64,000 nucleotides of DNA from Apodospora peruviana (Eukaryota > Ascomycota > Sordariomycetes > Sordariales > Lasiosphaeriaceae), in the NCBI GenBank assembly GCA_033439685.1, contig JAUEDM010000003.1:2820001-2884000 (forward strand), written 5' to 3'. The notes under the pieces were generated by a model. That model worked only from the letters and a program-made list of their open reading frames with translations. It did not search any database and was not told the origin of the DNA. Positions 23,951 to 35,356 of this stretch are shown one piece after another; positions within the stretch are counted from its first letter, which is position 1; the number at the start of each line of letters is the position of its first letter. The position numbers were made by a program, and so were the translations under genes.

Positions 23951-26900
23951 GACGGTGACTTTTTCGCGCGAAGCGCGCAAGGTGAGCAAAGGCGAGCGAG
24001 AATGCCGATCACGCTCCAGTACCAAAGAGAGACGTAGAGGTCGGCCGTGAGCAAAGGTACAGTTCGGCGGAGTCGAATTGAATTGACAAAGTGCCGCGAC
24101 CCATGTGGGAGTTTGCGAGGCGCGTGGTGGAGGAGGCGAAAGGTTGGGATGGGGAGCCGGACGAGGTTCAGGGAGTAATGGTCCAGGAAGCTATCTGCGT
24201 CTTGGGCTTAAGATTTGCGACATTGCAACCGAGGGGGTCGACTGCGGGCGGACAAAAAGAAAGCGGCAAAGGATTTTGAAAGATGGCGTCCGCTGGGAAT
24301 TCACCTGTAATTCGACGCTTCCTGGCTCGATGACAATGTTGATTATTGAGTGAATAACACTTGAGTTGGTGAATGCGCTCCACCTCCAGGTCTGCCAATT
24401 GGCAAGATACAATTGCCATCCACGATGTTGCCCCTGCCATCTTGTCCACGGCGGACGGGTGGCATAGGTCCGACCAGTCAAGAACGGTTCGCTGAAGTGC
24501 ATGGACCGACAGCGCCCGGACCCCCATTGCAAATCAGCTGCCGAACCAACGAAGGCTGGGGCGGGAGGAAATGGCCGATCTGACAGCCGATATCAGCTGC
24601 ACATTGAGCCTTCAACACCTTTTGACTTCAAGTTCTCATTGGGTTCCAAACCACACAGAAACCTAAACCCGTCCCCAACAGAGCCCAATCGAGACAGCAC
24701 AATCAGGGAATGGCTAGGATCAAAATGCCATTTGGAGGGAACTCGAGGTATCGAGACCATCGACGTCGTATACGAATTGGTCCACAAGTAATCAACGTGC
24801 CATGTGAAACAGAGGCCATCTCGCGCAGCACAACCTGGAAGCAACTTGGACTGGTGTACGGATAAGTCTGCGTGTCGACGAGCATGTCCTCAACCGTCCA
24901 AGGTCGAGAGGTACACCTCAACTGGACATTGTTGGACATTGGGGACACGCGGAGCTGATAAGGAGGGCCTGTCTCGATCGGATCCCCTCGAGTCCTGTTA
25001 TTTCGCTTGTACGATATCGCCTGTCGTGGACAACGCATAGAAAAGGCGATCTGCATCGTGAGCAAGTGAGGGGCGCAACATTGACAACACAACGCGTCAA
25101 ATTCCAGGAGAAAATAACTTTTGATGTAGCTCGTAGGATGCTGGAACCTTGAAAGAAGTCGCCGCCGTGCCGTCCGGTGTTTGCTGCCGGTGCTGGTTTC
25201 AGTGCTGCTGCCGGCGCAGATGCCACTGCCAGCTCATCGTGCAGAAATTATGTGGAGAAGGCTCCAAGGACTCGAAGCATTTAAAGAAGTCGTGAACGCC
25301 TCGCAAACCGGGCTGTTAGTGTTCGTCGATGCCATACTCATGAAAACTTCACCAATTACCACCGACCCAATTTTGGCAACTCTCGAAACCATATATCCCC
25401 CCGACCCGGGCCCTCCGACTAAGCAATCCAGGGACGATGCGGCTCTTTGCAAATCGACCTGCGGGCGGTGTTCGTATGAAGGCCGGCACCACTCTGAACA
25501 ACGCCATTGGCGAGGAGGTCGCGGGCCGCAACCAATGGTCGCCAATATGGGCGGGTGGATACTCGACTATCAATCGCAACACTCGAGGGCCCAATTGGGC
25601 CGAGTCTTTGAATAGAGTCGAGAATAAAGCTTTGTGGCACCCGAGCTCGACTGATACCAAGAGAAAGTCAATCCCAACGGCCACCCATCCATCGACCGAC
25701 CGGTGCTTCACCGCCGCCCGCCATGGGGGTACCCAGTCTCCGGTTCTCGGTCGGCGCCGCGTCTCGGACTGTTTGTTCTCTGGTGTTGGTTGTGTTTTAG
25801 CGAGGGGCTTGTCAGGACACAATTTCCCCAGACGGCCACACCCTATCACGACTGCAAATCAACCAAGGGGGGTCACATGTGCAGCTGCAGGCCTTCTGAG
25901 GTGCATATGGCCGACCATTCATAACCCCAAAAGACGTGCATGCGACAAGTTATGAGGGAGTTGTGCATACCTGACCTTGCTTTCCAATGCCAGGCCAGGT
26001 TGGATCATTAATTGCGACATGGCAGAGATGAAGTGGTGGTGATGGTGATGGTCAGGTTGTTGTTTGTGGCTATCAGCGGCACTGCACTTGAGGTTCACTT
26101 CAGATGAGCTTGCAGTTCGGGGCGCACCAAACGATTGCGCTGCAGAATCCAGAGCCCACCTTGGTAGCACAGCGCAGTGGGCAACGACCTGTTCCTATAA
26201 GGGAAAAAGTGCGCTTCATTTCAACCATCTAGCTTCTGGTCAGCAGCGATCCGCATCCGCATCCGCATCCGGCATTCAACTGGCAAGCATTCGTTGGATT
26301 TCCGTGGTTCGAGCGGGTAGTCGGGTCCGTCTGACTGTCGGTTCGTGAGTGCACTACTTCCATCTTGGGTGACTTTAGGAAGAGCTGCCCAAGACTGAGG
26401 GTGCCCCGAGGTGCCCCTGGTGTCGTGGTGGTGGGTACCCGTCTATCAGAACTGCCAAGACAGCCATCCGATTCTCTCCTGGTCACTGCTCGACGCAATT
26501 GAGGGCATAAAAGAAGCAGCAGTGGGCACACCAGCTTCAGCAGTCGACCTTGTTTGAAACAACCCACGGCCCGCAATGCGCTATTGCATCGTAAAGACCT
26601 TCTAGGAAGTCGTACGGCAATCGCCATAGTGCTGCACACCACCACCCGCCCCATCTGGACCACATCTGGACCGGCGCCTTACCACATGCATAGTCACTTG
26701 ATCGGTCTGCATCTGCAACCTTTCACTCTTTGTGGGACATCCTGGCAATTACCTGTCAGCGCGACATCTTGAGGGACAACGGCCAGCTGGAAGAGCTGGA
26801 CCACCACAGCGCGGGGATTATTCGATAAAAGAGGAAGCTCACAAAAAAAGCCCCGAAGAGAGGGAGAGTTGATCAACCTCCCTACAGCGGATGCAACGCC

Positions 26901-27476
26901 CCATACACTTCAAGCTTGACAAGCAACGCCCCGGGACTCCCCTGCGAGCCAAAAGCGGGAAACGTTAACAAAACCCGTGGGCAAAGTCTGGGCCTCCCCC
27001 CCCCAAGACGCGCGCTTCCCACCCGCTCGCGTCTCTTTGCCGCCTTCTCTCAACTCGACAAAGTCCTGCCCACCACTCATACGTGGGGCCCGTCAGTGTC
27101 TTGAGGTCGCCTCGATGCGCTCTCTTCTCCCGGTGTCACCTATTCCATGACGGAATAGCCTTTGGCCAGCTCCATCGACACTCGTTTGAAATCCTTCTTC
27201 TGCCCCGTCTGCAGCCCGGATGCAGGACCCGCGTCATTGTCTAAGCAGAGCAGAAGCAGAACCGAGCAGGCAGCGTTCACTGTTCACATAACTAAATGCG
27301 GTTCGCTTCGCCACTGCGACTGTGGTCTTGTGGGCCCATATCACGAGCAGCTCCCTCCTCTTTAGTGACCTGTCATATTGGGCTTGACAAATGACTGTCT
27401 TTCGGCCTTCGCCAACTTTCCTTACGTCGTACGTCCTTTTTCCTTCAACGACGACCCTCGGCAGTCCAGTCCAGCT
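23951..27476. promoter_or_regulatory. Divergent 3.5-kb intergenic region between SET2 and the AT-hook gene
   Basis: No gene that I can support on either strand. A hexamer tract (ATCCGC repeated about four times) lies at 26249-26272, and a run of nine C at 26996-27004. Open frames here, such as 25437-25955, overlap equally long frames on the other strand and have no domain content. Confidence 0.5.
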
Positions 27477-28731
27477 ATGGAGTCGTCCTTTACCGACGAG
27501 GAGAAGGTACGTTGTTTGAATCCCGTCCCGGCTCCGGCTGTTGCTATCCCCTTTTGGCCCTGTCCATAACTCACCGTGCTGCTGCTGCGCAGCGTTTCCT
27601 CCTCGCCGAGATGATCAAGTATAGTCACATGGATGTAAACACACTCGTCGAGTTTATCAAACTTCATGAGATTCAGCCCGAGTGGATGTCGTTCCATCTC
27701 CCACGTGGTATGTGACCCGCCCTCTCCTATGCTCCTTGAGTTCCTGTAGGTCGCAAGCACCAAGACCTACTCGACCTCTAACATCCCAACTCGCAGGTCG
27801 CAACATGAACGAATGTTATCGCGCAGCAGATCTCATGTTCAGGGCGCAACCCGCGCAGCAAATTCCGCCACCGACAATCTCTCCTTTAAAACGCCCATCG
27901 GTCGGTGATATTGGTGAGCATGATGCCAAACGACAAGCCCTCGGGTCTCCTGGGGATGTATCGCCGTTTTCAATCACGCGGAGCAATATCACACAATCCC
28001 CCGGCGTCGGCCACCAGCAGCAGCAGCAGCCCAGCTACATTCAACCACGACCTCCTAATGGCTATCCTCCTCTTTCCACCCAGCAGCCGATCGCGGTGTC
28101 GTCGGTGACAGTATCAAAACCGAGAGTAATTCCCATGCCAGGTCGCAGGCGTGGGCGCCCCAAAAAGTCAGACGTTTCACATCAGAATCCATCGCGACTT
28201 CGCATCATGCCTTACCCGCCGATATCACCAGCGCCGCCCATCGCACCTTCTCCTCGTTCCGTAACCACCCCTCAACCGCACAGCCCAGGAGGTAACGATG
28301 TACACCCGTTGTATCAGCTCTTGACGAATAGTAGCCAGTTAAGGGGGCGCGGCAGCCCGCTAGCAGCAATCGACACGCCTCCTCCGCCGGAGAGTGTGCC
28401 CCGGACTGTTCAAGGAGGGACGACACCTGGTGGTGGCGATGAGGGACAAGAGCAGCAGCAGCAAGCCCGGGGACCAGAGACAGAATACCAGGGCGGCCAC
28501 TGGCGAGAAAATCACTACCAAGAACATCAGCAGCAGCAGCAGAGGAATTCGGCTGGTCCAGTTCCCTTGGAGCCGCCCTTGACGCGGCATAGCAACACAC
28601 CAACATTACCACCTCTGCCGCCTCCGCCCAGCTCACATCAGCCACAGCCAAGACAGGCGGCAGCAGCGGCAGCGGGATTGGAACAGGCACGTCGAGAGGG
28701 CCAGCAGCAGGCCACGGTCAGTTCGGCATAA
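27477..28731 (+). CDS. AT-hook protein with conserved helical N-terminus
   Basis: Three exons, 27477-27506, 27593-27707 and 27797-28731 (introns 86 and 89 nt), encode 359 residues. Joining exons 1-3 gives a continuous N-terminal block, MESSFTDEEKRFLLAEMIK through HLPRGRNMNECYRAADLMF, that is compact and helical, resembling a small fungal DNA-binding or SANT/Myb-like helical module. PMPGRRRGRPKK at about 160-172 is a canonical AT-hook (GRP core), which binds the minor groove of AT-rich DNA. The remainder is Pro/Gln-rich and disordered, with several poly-Gln and poly-Pro runs. Exon 1 contributes only ten codons; the ATG at 27477 is the sole candidate that keeps frame. A chromatin or transcription role is inferred from the AT-hook. 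I cannot name the gene. Confidence 0.82.
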
Positions 28732-31002
28732 CGACACGAGCGAGTTCTGTTCACACCAAGATCTCATTCAGCTCGACTTCATACTTCGGTGGACCGATAC
28801 AACTCGTTCCTAGCCCAGCAAGATGAGGGATTTCGAAAGATACAAGCAAGGAAAGACAAGCAAGTTGTCAACTTTTTTCTTTTTTTACATTTTGGATTCG
28901 GCAGACAACACGTTTTCGGTTCGGCGTAGATGTACGACTAATGTGGCGGCGATTGACAACTATACGTACTCGGATTCACGATACCCATGCAAACCAATAA
29001 TGAAACGAATGAAAGGAGAGGGGAAAATGTCGGATTGATGGGGTTACGGTTTGATCGGTGGCAGGCGGCGCATGGTCCGGCCGCCGGTGGTAATATTCTC
29101 ATCGATATCTGTATGAGTTGCTACTTAGTACTAATCACACCTAGATACGGTATATATGGCTCGGCATATCATGTCAGTTGGGTCCTGACCGGGTGGGTGG
29201 CGGGGAGGTTAGGTATAGGCGGCGGTTGTCCTCTTTATTTACTTATCGGTTTGGCGGGACTAAGGCGGTTGGTTGGGGTGTTCTCTGTTTGTCTTTTGTT
29301 GCGGTTGGCGGCGGCGCTATTTTCATCTTCTCGCATCACATTTGGGAGGTCGATATTATGTTCATGAGGGGTGGAACTGTCATGTCTGATGTATGATTAC
29401 TTGTTTCTTTCTGTCTCGTCTGGGTTTTGGTTTAAGGCTTTGCGATACTGGTTTGGTTGGTTGATTGATGGGTTAGGCCAGACTGTGTGGTGGGCGGGAT
29501 AGGTATGGGGTTGGTATCTAAGCTAGAAGGATGACGATGAGGATATAATAAGCTACTAGTAGTAGTAGTAGTAATGATATGTAATGATTGGTGTTTGTAT
29601 GATAGGCATGAGGTTTTGTTGAGGTTGAGGGAAGCGAGGTATAAGGTGACTGGCTGGTGGTTATGGTCTGCTCTGATTGAAAGATGATTGGCCGGCTAAT
29701 GCTGGCTTCTCGAGCAATTACGACTAATGATGAGTGAGGGTAGCAAACGAGGAAGTCTATAGCTGGGAACAGGGAGTTATTAGTTTGATTGCAATAGCTT
29801 GAAGAGTTGTTAATTTGAGGTAGATGGGCAATCGAAACGTTAAGATGTAATGGGATAGTGTGAGGATTGAGAAGAGGGGGGACAGGTCTTGCTTGAGGTC
29901 GATGAGCATCCAAGGTTGGTAGGTAAGTTGAATATACATAAACATGAATATCTGAGGCTCCCTTCTCTTCAATGTCTCGAGTGTTTTTTGCGTAGGCGTC
30001 TCATAAGATTTGATCTATCTAGGGAAGATAGGTACCCATAAGCTCTCATGTTGACGGATCAAGCAACGGTGGTTTGTCGGACAAGCTCTGAGATATATAT
30101 AAGCTCAAGTCACGGCAGATTGTTCAATGAGAGATGTGGATAAGATGGGACTTTCGTAGGTGTGGTTGTATTAGAATAGGCAGCATGTACACCCGTAAGG
30201 TTACAAATTCCAAGTCCCAAGAGCATTCTTATATTATTTTTTCTCGTCGGGTGCGTTCATGCCAAACCTGCGTTACTAAATAATTATACCCAATCATCCT
30301 GGTATAGTCTCGGAGCGGTGTGCGGTACGAATTGTACATAAGCTAGCCCTAATTCCAAACTGCATGAGGAGCCAACAGGGTTGTACGGTAACGAAGAAAG
30401 TTTTAATGGTTATTTTTGGAATATGTTTATCTTGACCTCTCGAAGTCTCTTCTTGCGATGCGGGTTGTTGATGTCGGTCATAATTGGCCACGCCGGGGTG
30501 AACAAATCTTTAATACTGCTTACATCTGGCGTTGGTTCTTCACCTACCGTGTTCAACATTAAAATCTTCTCTCCTCAATATTCTTCTTTTAAGCTAAGGA
30601 TGAGGATGGCTCAAGTTAAGGAGGAAGAATGATAATATCTGACGAGATTGAGAGAGCAGATAGCACGATCCAATTTTTTAATAAGAATACCGCGAGACGC
30701 GTTAACAGAAATGTGCATTTGGCATTATCAAGAAGGACGCTATTGTGCGCTCTTGTCGAAATCATGGTCATGATGAGGAGCGAGTGATATACGGTTCCGT
30801 ACATGTGGATCTTTGAAAGTACCAGCTTAGTCATCCTCTCAGAGTTAATTGCCTCCCGAAAGCGAGTTATTTTATCGATAAGGACCTGTGGCTGGTACAT
30901 GGCCCCCACCTGTCTCTACAGTTCGCAACTGATCGCCTCCCCGTCGCACCCAAGTCCTATCCTATTTCAACTCAACCAGAAGGGGAAACAATCTCAGCAA
31001 AA
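28732..31002. other. Intergenic, 2.3 kb, AT-richer, between AT-hook gene and NSRP1-like gene
   Basis: No gene is seen. An AGT trinucleotide run lies at 29556-29574, and one GGTAGGTA at 29918-29925. Base composition is AT-richer from 29500 to 30800 than in the flanking genes. A pyrimidine/A-rich leader precedes the next ATG. Confidence 0.6.
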
Positions 31003-32337
31003 ATGAGTAAACCGGTATTTTCCTTCGGACTAAAAAAGGCTGCGCCATTAAAAAACACACCGCCGGCTAGGTTAAAAAAGCTAGCGACGTTTGGCGGCGA
31101 CGATGACGACGGGTCCGACGGCGAGGGCAGTGACGGGCTGAAGCTGGGAGGAAAGGAAGCACCGTCCGCCGGCACAAAATCAAAACCAGTCAAAGTATCA
31201 AAGATCAACGAGCTCGAGATCGGTGGAACACTCGCAACCGCCCCCGAAAACGACGACGACGACGACAGCCACGCAGCAAAAAGGAAAACCAAGAAGAACG
31301 GTGGCGCGGCTCTACCACCACCACCACCACCTCCCCTCTCCAAGTCCGGCTCCGCCAATCCTCCAGAGTTGGGCGATCTATCAAGCGCGCTCGAGGCCCG
31401 CAAGCACGCAGAAGCAGCCGAGAGCGCCGACCCGTCCATCTACGACTACGACGCAGTCTACGACTCGTTCAAGCTTGCGTCTCATAACAGCAAAAAGACG
31501 GAAGAGGAAGCCGCCGCAGAAAAGAAACCGAGGTACTTTGGAGCTCTGCAAAAAGCGGCCGACATCCGCGAGCGCGACCGCCAGATCGCGGAAGAGAAGC
31601 GCCTGAAACGCGAGCGCGACGCCGAGGGCGACGAGTTCGCCGACAAGGAAAAGTTTGTCACGGAAGCGTACAAGAAGCAGCAGGAAGAAAACCGGCGCCT
31701 CGAGGAGGAGGAAAAGAAGCGTGAGGATGCCGAGGCGAAGCGGAACAAGAATAAGGGGTTGGCGGTGTTTTATAAGCAGATGCTGGACCAGAACGAGGCG
31801 GAGCATGCGGCGAAACTTAAGGCTGTGGAGGAGCTGAGGAATAAACCGCTGCCGGAACAGCCGATGGAGGAGGGGGGAGAGGATAAGAGGAAGAGTGCGA
31901 CTGAGAGGGCGAAGGAGATCAATGCGATGGGGGGAAATATCATCATCAATGATGATGGCGAGGTGGTAGATATGCGGCAGCTGCTCAGGGGCGGGTTGAA
32001 TGTGGCGCCTAAGAAGAAGGCCGATGCGCAGCAGGACAAGGCTCGGCAGGCGGCTGCGGCTGCTGCGCGGGCCAATAATGCCGGCCCCGGTCAGAGCAAG
32101 GGGATCTTTGTGGGTGGAGGGAAGCAGGCGATGCGGGAGAGGCAGACAAGGATGCTTGAGGCTCAGCTGGAGGAGACGCTGAAACGCTCTAGGGAAGAGG
32201 AAGAGAAGGAGAGGGCGAAGATCGAGCTGGTGGCGAAGAGTAGGAAGACGGAGTCGGATATCTCGAGCGCGAAGGAGAGGTATCTTGCGAGAAAGAGGGC
32301 GGCCGAGGAGGCGAAGAAGAATGGTTTGGCTGAGTAA
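31003..32337 (+). CDS. NSRP1: Nuclear speckle splicing regulatory protein 1-like (DUF2040)
   Basis: One exon, 444 residues. It begins MSKPVFSFGLKK, a family-typical opening. Residues about 145-280 carry the DUF2040/NSRP1 core: DPSIYDYDAVYDSF, KPRYFGALQKAADIRERDRQ, GDEFADKEKFVTEAYKKQ and GLAVFYKQMLD. A long Glu/Lys/Arg-rich helix follows. A Gly-rich segment (NAMGGNIIINDDGEVVDMRQLLRGG) and a C-terminal basic coil (SSAKERYLARKR) also match. In animals NSRP1 localises to nuclear speckles and modulates alternative splice-site choice; the fungal role is inferred. The N-terminus has an acidic DDDDGSDGEGSDG run and a proline stretch. Codon use shifts toward GGG/AGG in the second half without a frame break. 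It is convergent with TIM13, 468 bases away. Confidence 0.9.
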   Translation: MSKPVFSFGLKKAAPLKNTPPARLKKLATFGGDDDDGSDGEGSDGLKLGGKEAPSAGTKSKPVKVSKINELEIGGTLATAPENDDDDDSHAAKRKTKKNGGAALPPPPPPPLSKSGSANPPELGDLSSALEARKHAEAAESADPSIYDYDAVYDSFKLASHNSKKTEEEAAAEKKPRYFGALQKAADIRERDRQIAEEKRLKRERDAEGDEFADKEKFVTEAYKKQQEENRRLEEEEKKREDAEAKRNKNKGLAVFYKQMLDQNEAEHAAKLKAVEELRNKPLPEQPMEEGGEDKRKSATERAKEINAMGGNIIINDDGEVVDMRQLLRGGLNVAPKKKADAQQDKARQAAAAAARANNAGPGQSKGIFVGGGKQAMRERQTRMLEAQLEETLKRSREEEEKERAKIELVAKSRKTESDISSAKERYLARKRAAEEAKKNGLAE

Positions 32338-32805
32338 GGGTCTTTTGTAGTGATATTGCATTGTAAGTCGATAGACTTTTGTGTGTGTGCATGCGCGCGC
32401 GTGTTAGATACCCCTTTTCTCTCTTGGACTGATTCTTTGCCAGGAGTACGTACAATTCTATTTTTATCTGTATAGTACAATGACTGCCCATTAGATGGGA
32501 AATGCGGTTGGAGCGTCTATCGGTTTGTATCGTATCATACATATGGGCTCTCGCTGAAGTGTTCCAGACTCCCCGAGTCCCAATTCTAGAACTGCACCAG
32601 AGCTCCTCTCAGTTTGACGAGAAGAGCACTGGCATGGATGCATCCACATATTCAAACACAACCAGCACATGCTTCGTCAAACCGACTTCCTGGTCCCATG
32701 AGCCCAACCCCTCAATATATCCCGCCCCTTCCGGGTATCAACACATCCATAATCAAGGTCTAGCCGAAGTGTCAAGGTTACGCCATTTCTTGTGCTACAT
32801 TCCCC
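32338..32805. other. Convergent intergenic region between NSRP1-like gene and TIM13
   Basis: 468 bases that must hold both 3' UTRs. A short alternating tract TGTGTGTGTGCATGCGCGCGCGTG (32379-32402) is purine-pyrimidine alternating and could adopt Z-form DNA. No gene is seen. Confidence 0.65.
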
Positions 32806-33153
32806 TTATGTCGCAAAGCTGCCCTTGTTGACCTCTTCTTGCACCCTCCGCATGTAGGTCGCGTTGACGTGGTTCCAGGCGGCCATGTACTTTTCCATGC
32901 AGTTGGTGACGCACGTCTTCTCGCCGCTCGTGATGGAGCTGCTGGGCTTGGGTATGCACTTTTCGAAACAGTTTTCGTTGATTTTCTGTACGTACCAAAC
33001 ATGCATTGGGTCAGTTTTCATAGGTAGGTGGCTAATAGGCTTTCATGAAAAAGCTGGAGAAAAACTTGCCTCGACGAGGTGGCGCGAGTTCTGGATGTTG
33101 GCTTCCAGTATCACCTGCTTGATGATGGCCTTTTTGACGGAGTCGGAGTCCAT
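32806..33153 (-). CDS. TIM13: Mitochondrial import inner membrane translocase subunit TIM13
   Basis: Two exons, complement 33070-33153 and 32806-32985, encode 87 residues. The twin CX3C motifs of small Tim chaperones are present (CFEKC and CVTNC, 15 residues apart), within HLVEKINENCFEKC and KYMAAWNHV, which match TIM13 better than TIM8, 9 or 10. In the intermembrane space TIM13 joins TIM8 in a hexamer that escorts hydrophobic precursors to TIM22 or the outer-membrane machinery. The 84-nt intron starts with GCAAGT and ends GTACAG, with a CTGAC branch, so it is a GC-AG intron. No GT donor nearby preserves the protein. Without splicing, exon 2 would gain a spurious start inside the intron. It is divergent from the lectin gene. 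Confidence 0.93.
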
Positions 33154-34193
33154 GGCTTTAGGTGACTTTGGGAAAAATGTCGCGGGATGCGGTTGGAGAG
33201 TATAGGTAATTGAATATTTTTGTATTTCTCTGCGTGGTCTTCGCGGTTGTCGTCGCTGCTCTTTCAGCCCGTCGTCGGGATAGCTGCAATTCAAGGACCT
33301 TGCGGTCGAAAAGTTCAAGGTGTGGCGTTTGCGCTTCCTAAGTGAGGCTGGAGACCTAACCCGTACTCCGTACCTTTTTCCATTTTTATCCCTTCTCCAA
33401 TCCCACGTGAAGCTGGCAAGCTGCTTCCGCCCCACTTTCTCTAACTCTAAGCCCACGGACTCGTAACTGCACGCCCACGCCACAACACACCCAAATGCAC
33501 ACCAAAATTTCGCAACGCGCGCCACACAATCCCCACCAGCCACGCATCTTTCGCAATTTGTCTTACACGTTGAGTGCTCGCACGGACCCCATCCCGCAAG
33601 CAGAGTCCCCTAGGGCTACGGACGGTAACGCACTCTCGAATGTGCTTATTCCAATCCTCTACTTCGGACTCCGGCGGTGCACTTTTTATCTGCCGAAGTA
33701 AAGGTATTCTTAAAGTCTGTGCGAAATTTTAGTGGTATGGCTGTAAGTTTTGGTGTGGTTGCGAGTTTTAGTGGTGAGGGCTGTTGCGTTTAAGTGTATT
33801 TCGCGAGGGCGTGTATTTACGAGTTCGTGGGCTTGTAGTTAAAGAAACTGCTTCCGCCCCCCTCCCTCCACCTGACTCCTGAGCTGGGAGCTAGCACGCG
33901 ACAGGGGTAGCTCGGTGAACCTTCTCCTTAGTTGACCTGTCCTTGCCGCCCCGGATTTTTCTGCACAGGCCCTCAGGCGAAAAGGCCAGCTAAAGCGGTT
34001 GACAACACCTCCATCGGCTGCGATCCCGACGACGACGGCAACAATTCCACCACCACCACTTCACACAGCACGCACTCGTTCAGCCATTTTATTTTCTTGT
34101 GTTCTCCCAAACGGCCTTTACCATTTGTCACATTACATTTCTATCCCAATTAGTTTTACGTCTCCTTCCTTATACCGACCGAGAGCTCAAGAG
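33154..34193. promoter_or_regulatory. Divergent promoter region of TIM13 and the L-type lectin gene
   Basis: 1.04 kb without a supportable gene. A CACGTG E-box is at 33404-33409, about 250 bases before the TIM13 ATG. The segment 33700-33840 is T/G-rich. Promoter function is inferred from position. Confidence 0.5.
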
Positions 34194-35356
34194 ATGTTGC
34201 TGACATCGACATTGTCGGCCTTGTGGCTGGCCACGTGTGCTTGGGGTGCGGTGCAGACGGACGAAGATGGCACGGTCAAGAGCATAGGTGTATGTCGTCC
34301 ATTGTATTGCGATGATCGTTTGAGGGGCTATACTGACGTGGTCGTCTCTATCTAGCTGCGGACGCATACACTCGTCCAGGTGTGTACCAGTTGACAAGAT
34401 CAGCTTCCCCCGACCTTTTCCTTCGATGACTGACACCGATACGCTTATAGCCATACCTCGACTCCGATATGCAGAGCCGATGGTATGATTTTGGTGGTGA
34501 TACAATCATCCGTACAGATCAGTAAATTCCCCTGCAGATTCCCGACGAACCTCTACGGGAGCCTGTCAACTCTTTTCTAACTCCCTTTTTTCTTAGATAC
34601 ATACGCCTCGTTTCGGACCGACCATCACAGAACGGATGGCTATTCTCGAGGGTACCATTGACGGCTACGAATTGGGAAATCGAGGTTGAATTCAAGATCC
34701 ACGGCAAGAATCAGCTATATGGCGACGGCTTCGCCATGTGGATTACGAAGGAACGCGGGAAGCAGGGCCCCGTATTCGGGAGCGTCGACAAATTTGAGGG
34801 TCTGGGCGTCTTTTTCGATACGTACAAGAACAATCGACCCGGCGTGGTGTTCCCCTACGTGATGGCCATGGTGGGTGACGGCAAGACCAGCTACGACAAG
34901 GACACGGATGGCAAGGATACCGAGTTCGCCGGCTGCTCCGCTAGGGGCATCAGACATGCCAGCGTGCCCACCAAATTCCGCTTGACCTACTTCCAGGACA
35001 AGTATCTCAAGCTGGAGCTTCAGTACAAGACCGAGGGCGAGTGGACGCTCTGCTTCGAGACCAACGAGCCCCCTGCGATTCCCCAGGTTGCTTATCTCGG
35101 CTTCACCGCGGAGACGGGCGAGCTTAGCGACAACCACGACATCATCTCGGTCAATGCCAAGAACCTGTACACGACGCAGCCGACTGGCCGCCCTACTCCT
35201 GGAAGCGGCAGAGGTAGAAAGTCATCGGTTTCGAGTAGTGGCGGCAGCTGGACCTGGTTCTTCCTAAAGACCATCTTTTTCTTCCTGGTCGTCGGCGGCG
35301 GCTACGTCGGATACACGACCTGGAGGACGAAGAACCAACGGACCCATCGATTTTGA
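34194..35356 (+). CDS. L-type lectin (VIP36/ERGIC-53-like) cargo receptor
   Basis: Four exons, 34194-34289, 34356-34379, 34451-34521 and 34597-35356, encode 316 residues; introns are 66, 71 and 75 nt. Residues 1-19 are a signal peptide. The leguminous-lectin-like domain spans about 30-260, with WEIEVEFKIHG, YGDGFAMWITKE, GLGVFFDTYKN and the Cys pair in AGCSARG and LCFET. A Ser/Gly-rich stalk precedes one membrane helix (FFLKTIFFFLVVGGGYVGY) and a short basic cytosolic tail ending RTHRF. This type I layout without a coiled coil resembles VIP36/VIPL more than ERGIC-53. The family binds high-mannose glycoproteins and cycles between ER, intermediate compartment and Golgi. The C-terminal Phe is a plausible ER-export signal. 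Exon 2 is only 24 nt (LRTHTLVQ); all four junctions keep frame. Confidence 0.93.

Noticed and set aside
23951..24025. N-terminal extension of SET2 to 24025
   Set aside because: The upstream start would be TTG; the first ATG in frame is at 23950.
25437..25955. 172-codon open frame in the SET2/AT-hook intergenic region
   Set aside because: Equal-length frames lie opposite, no domain is recognisable, and no start or splice context supports it.
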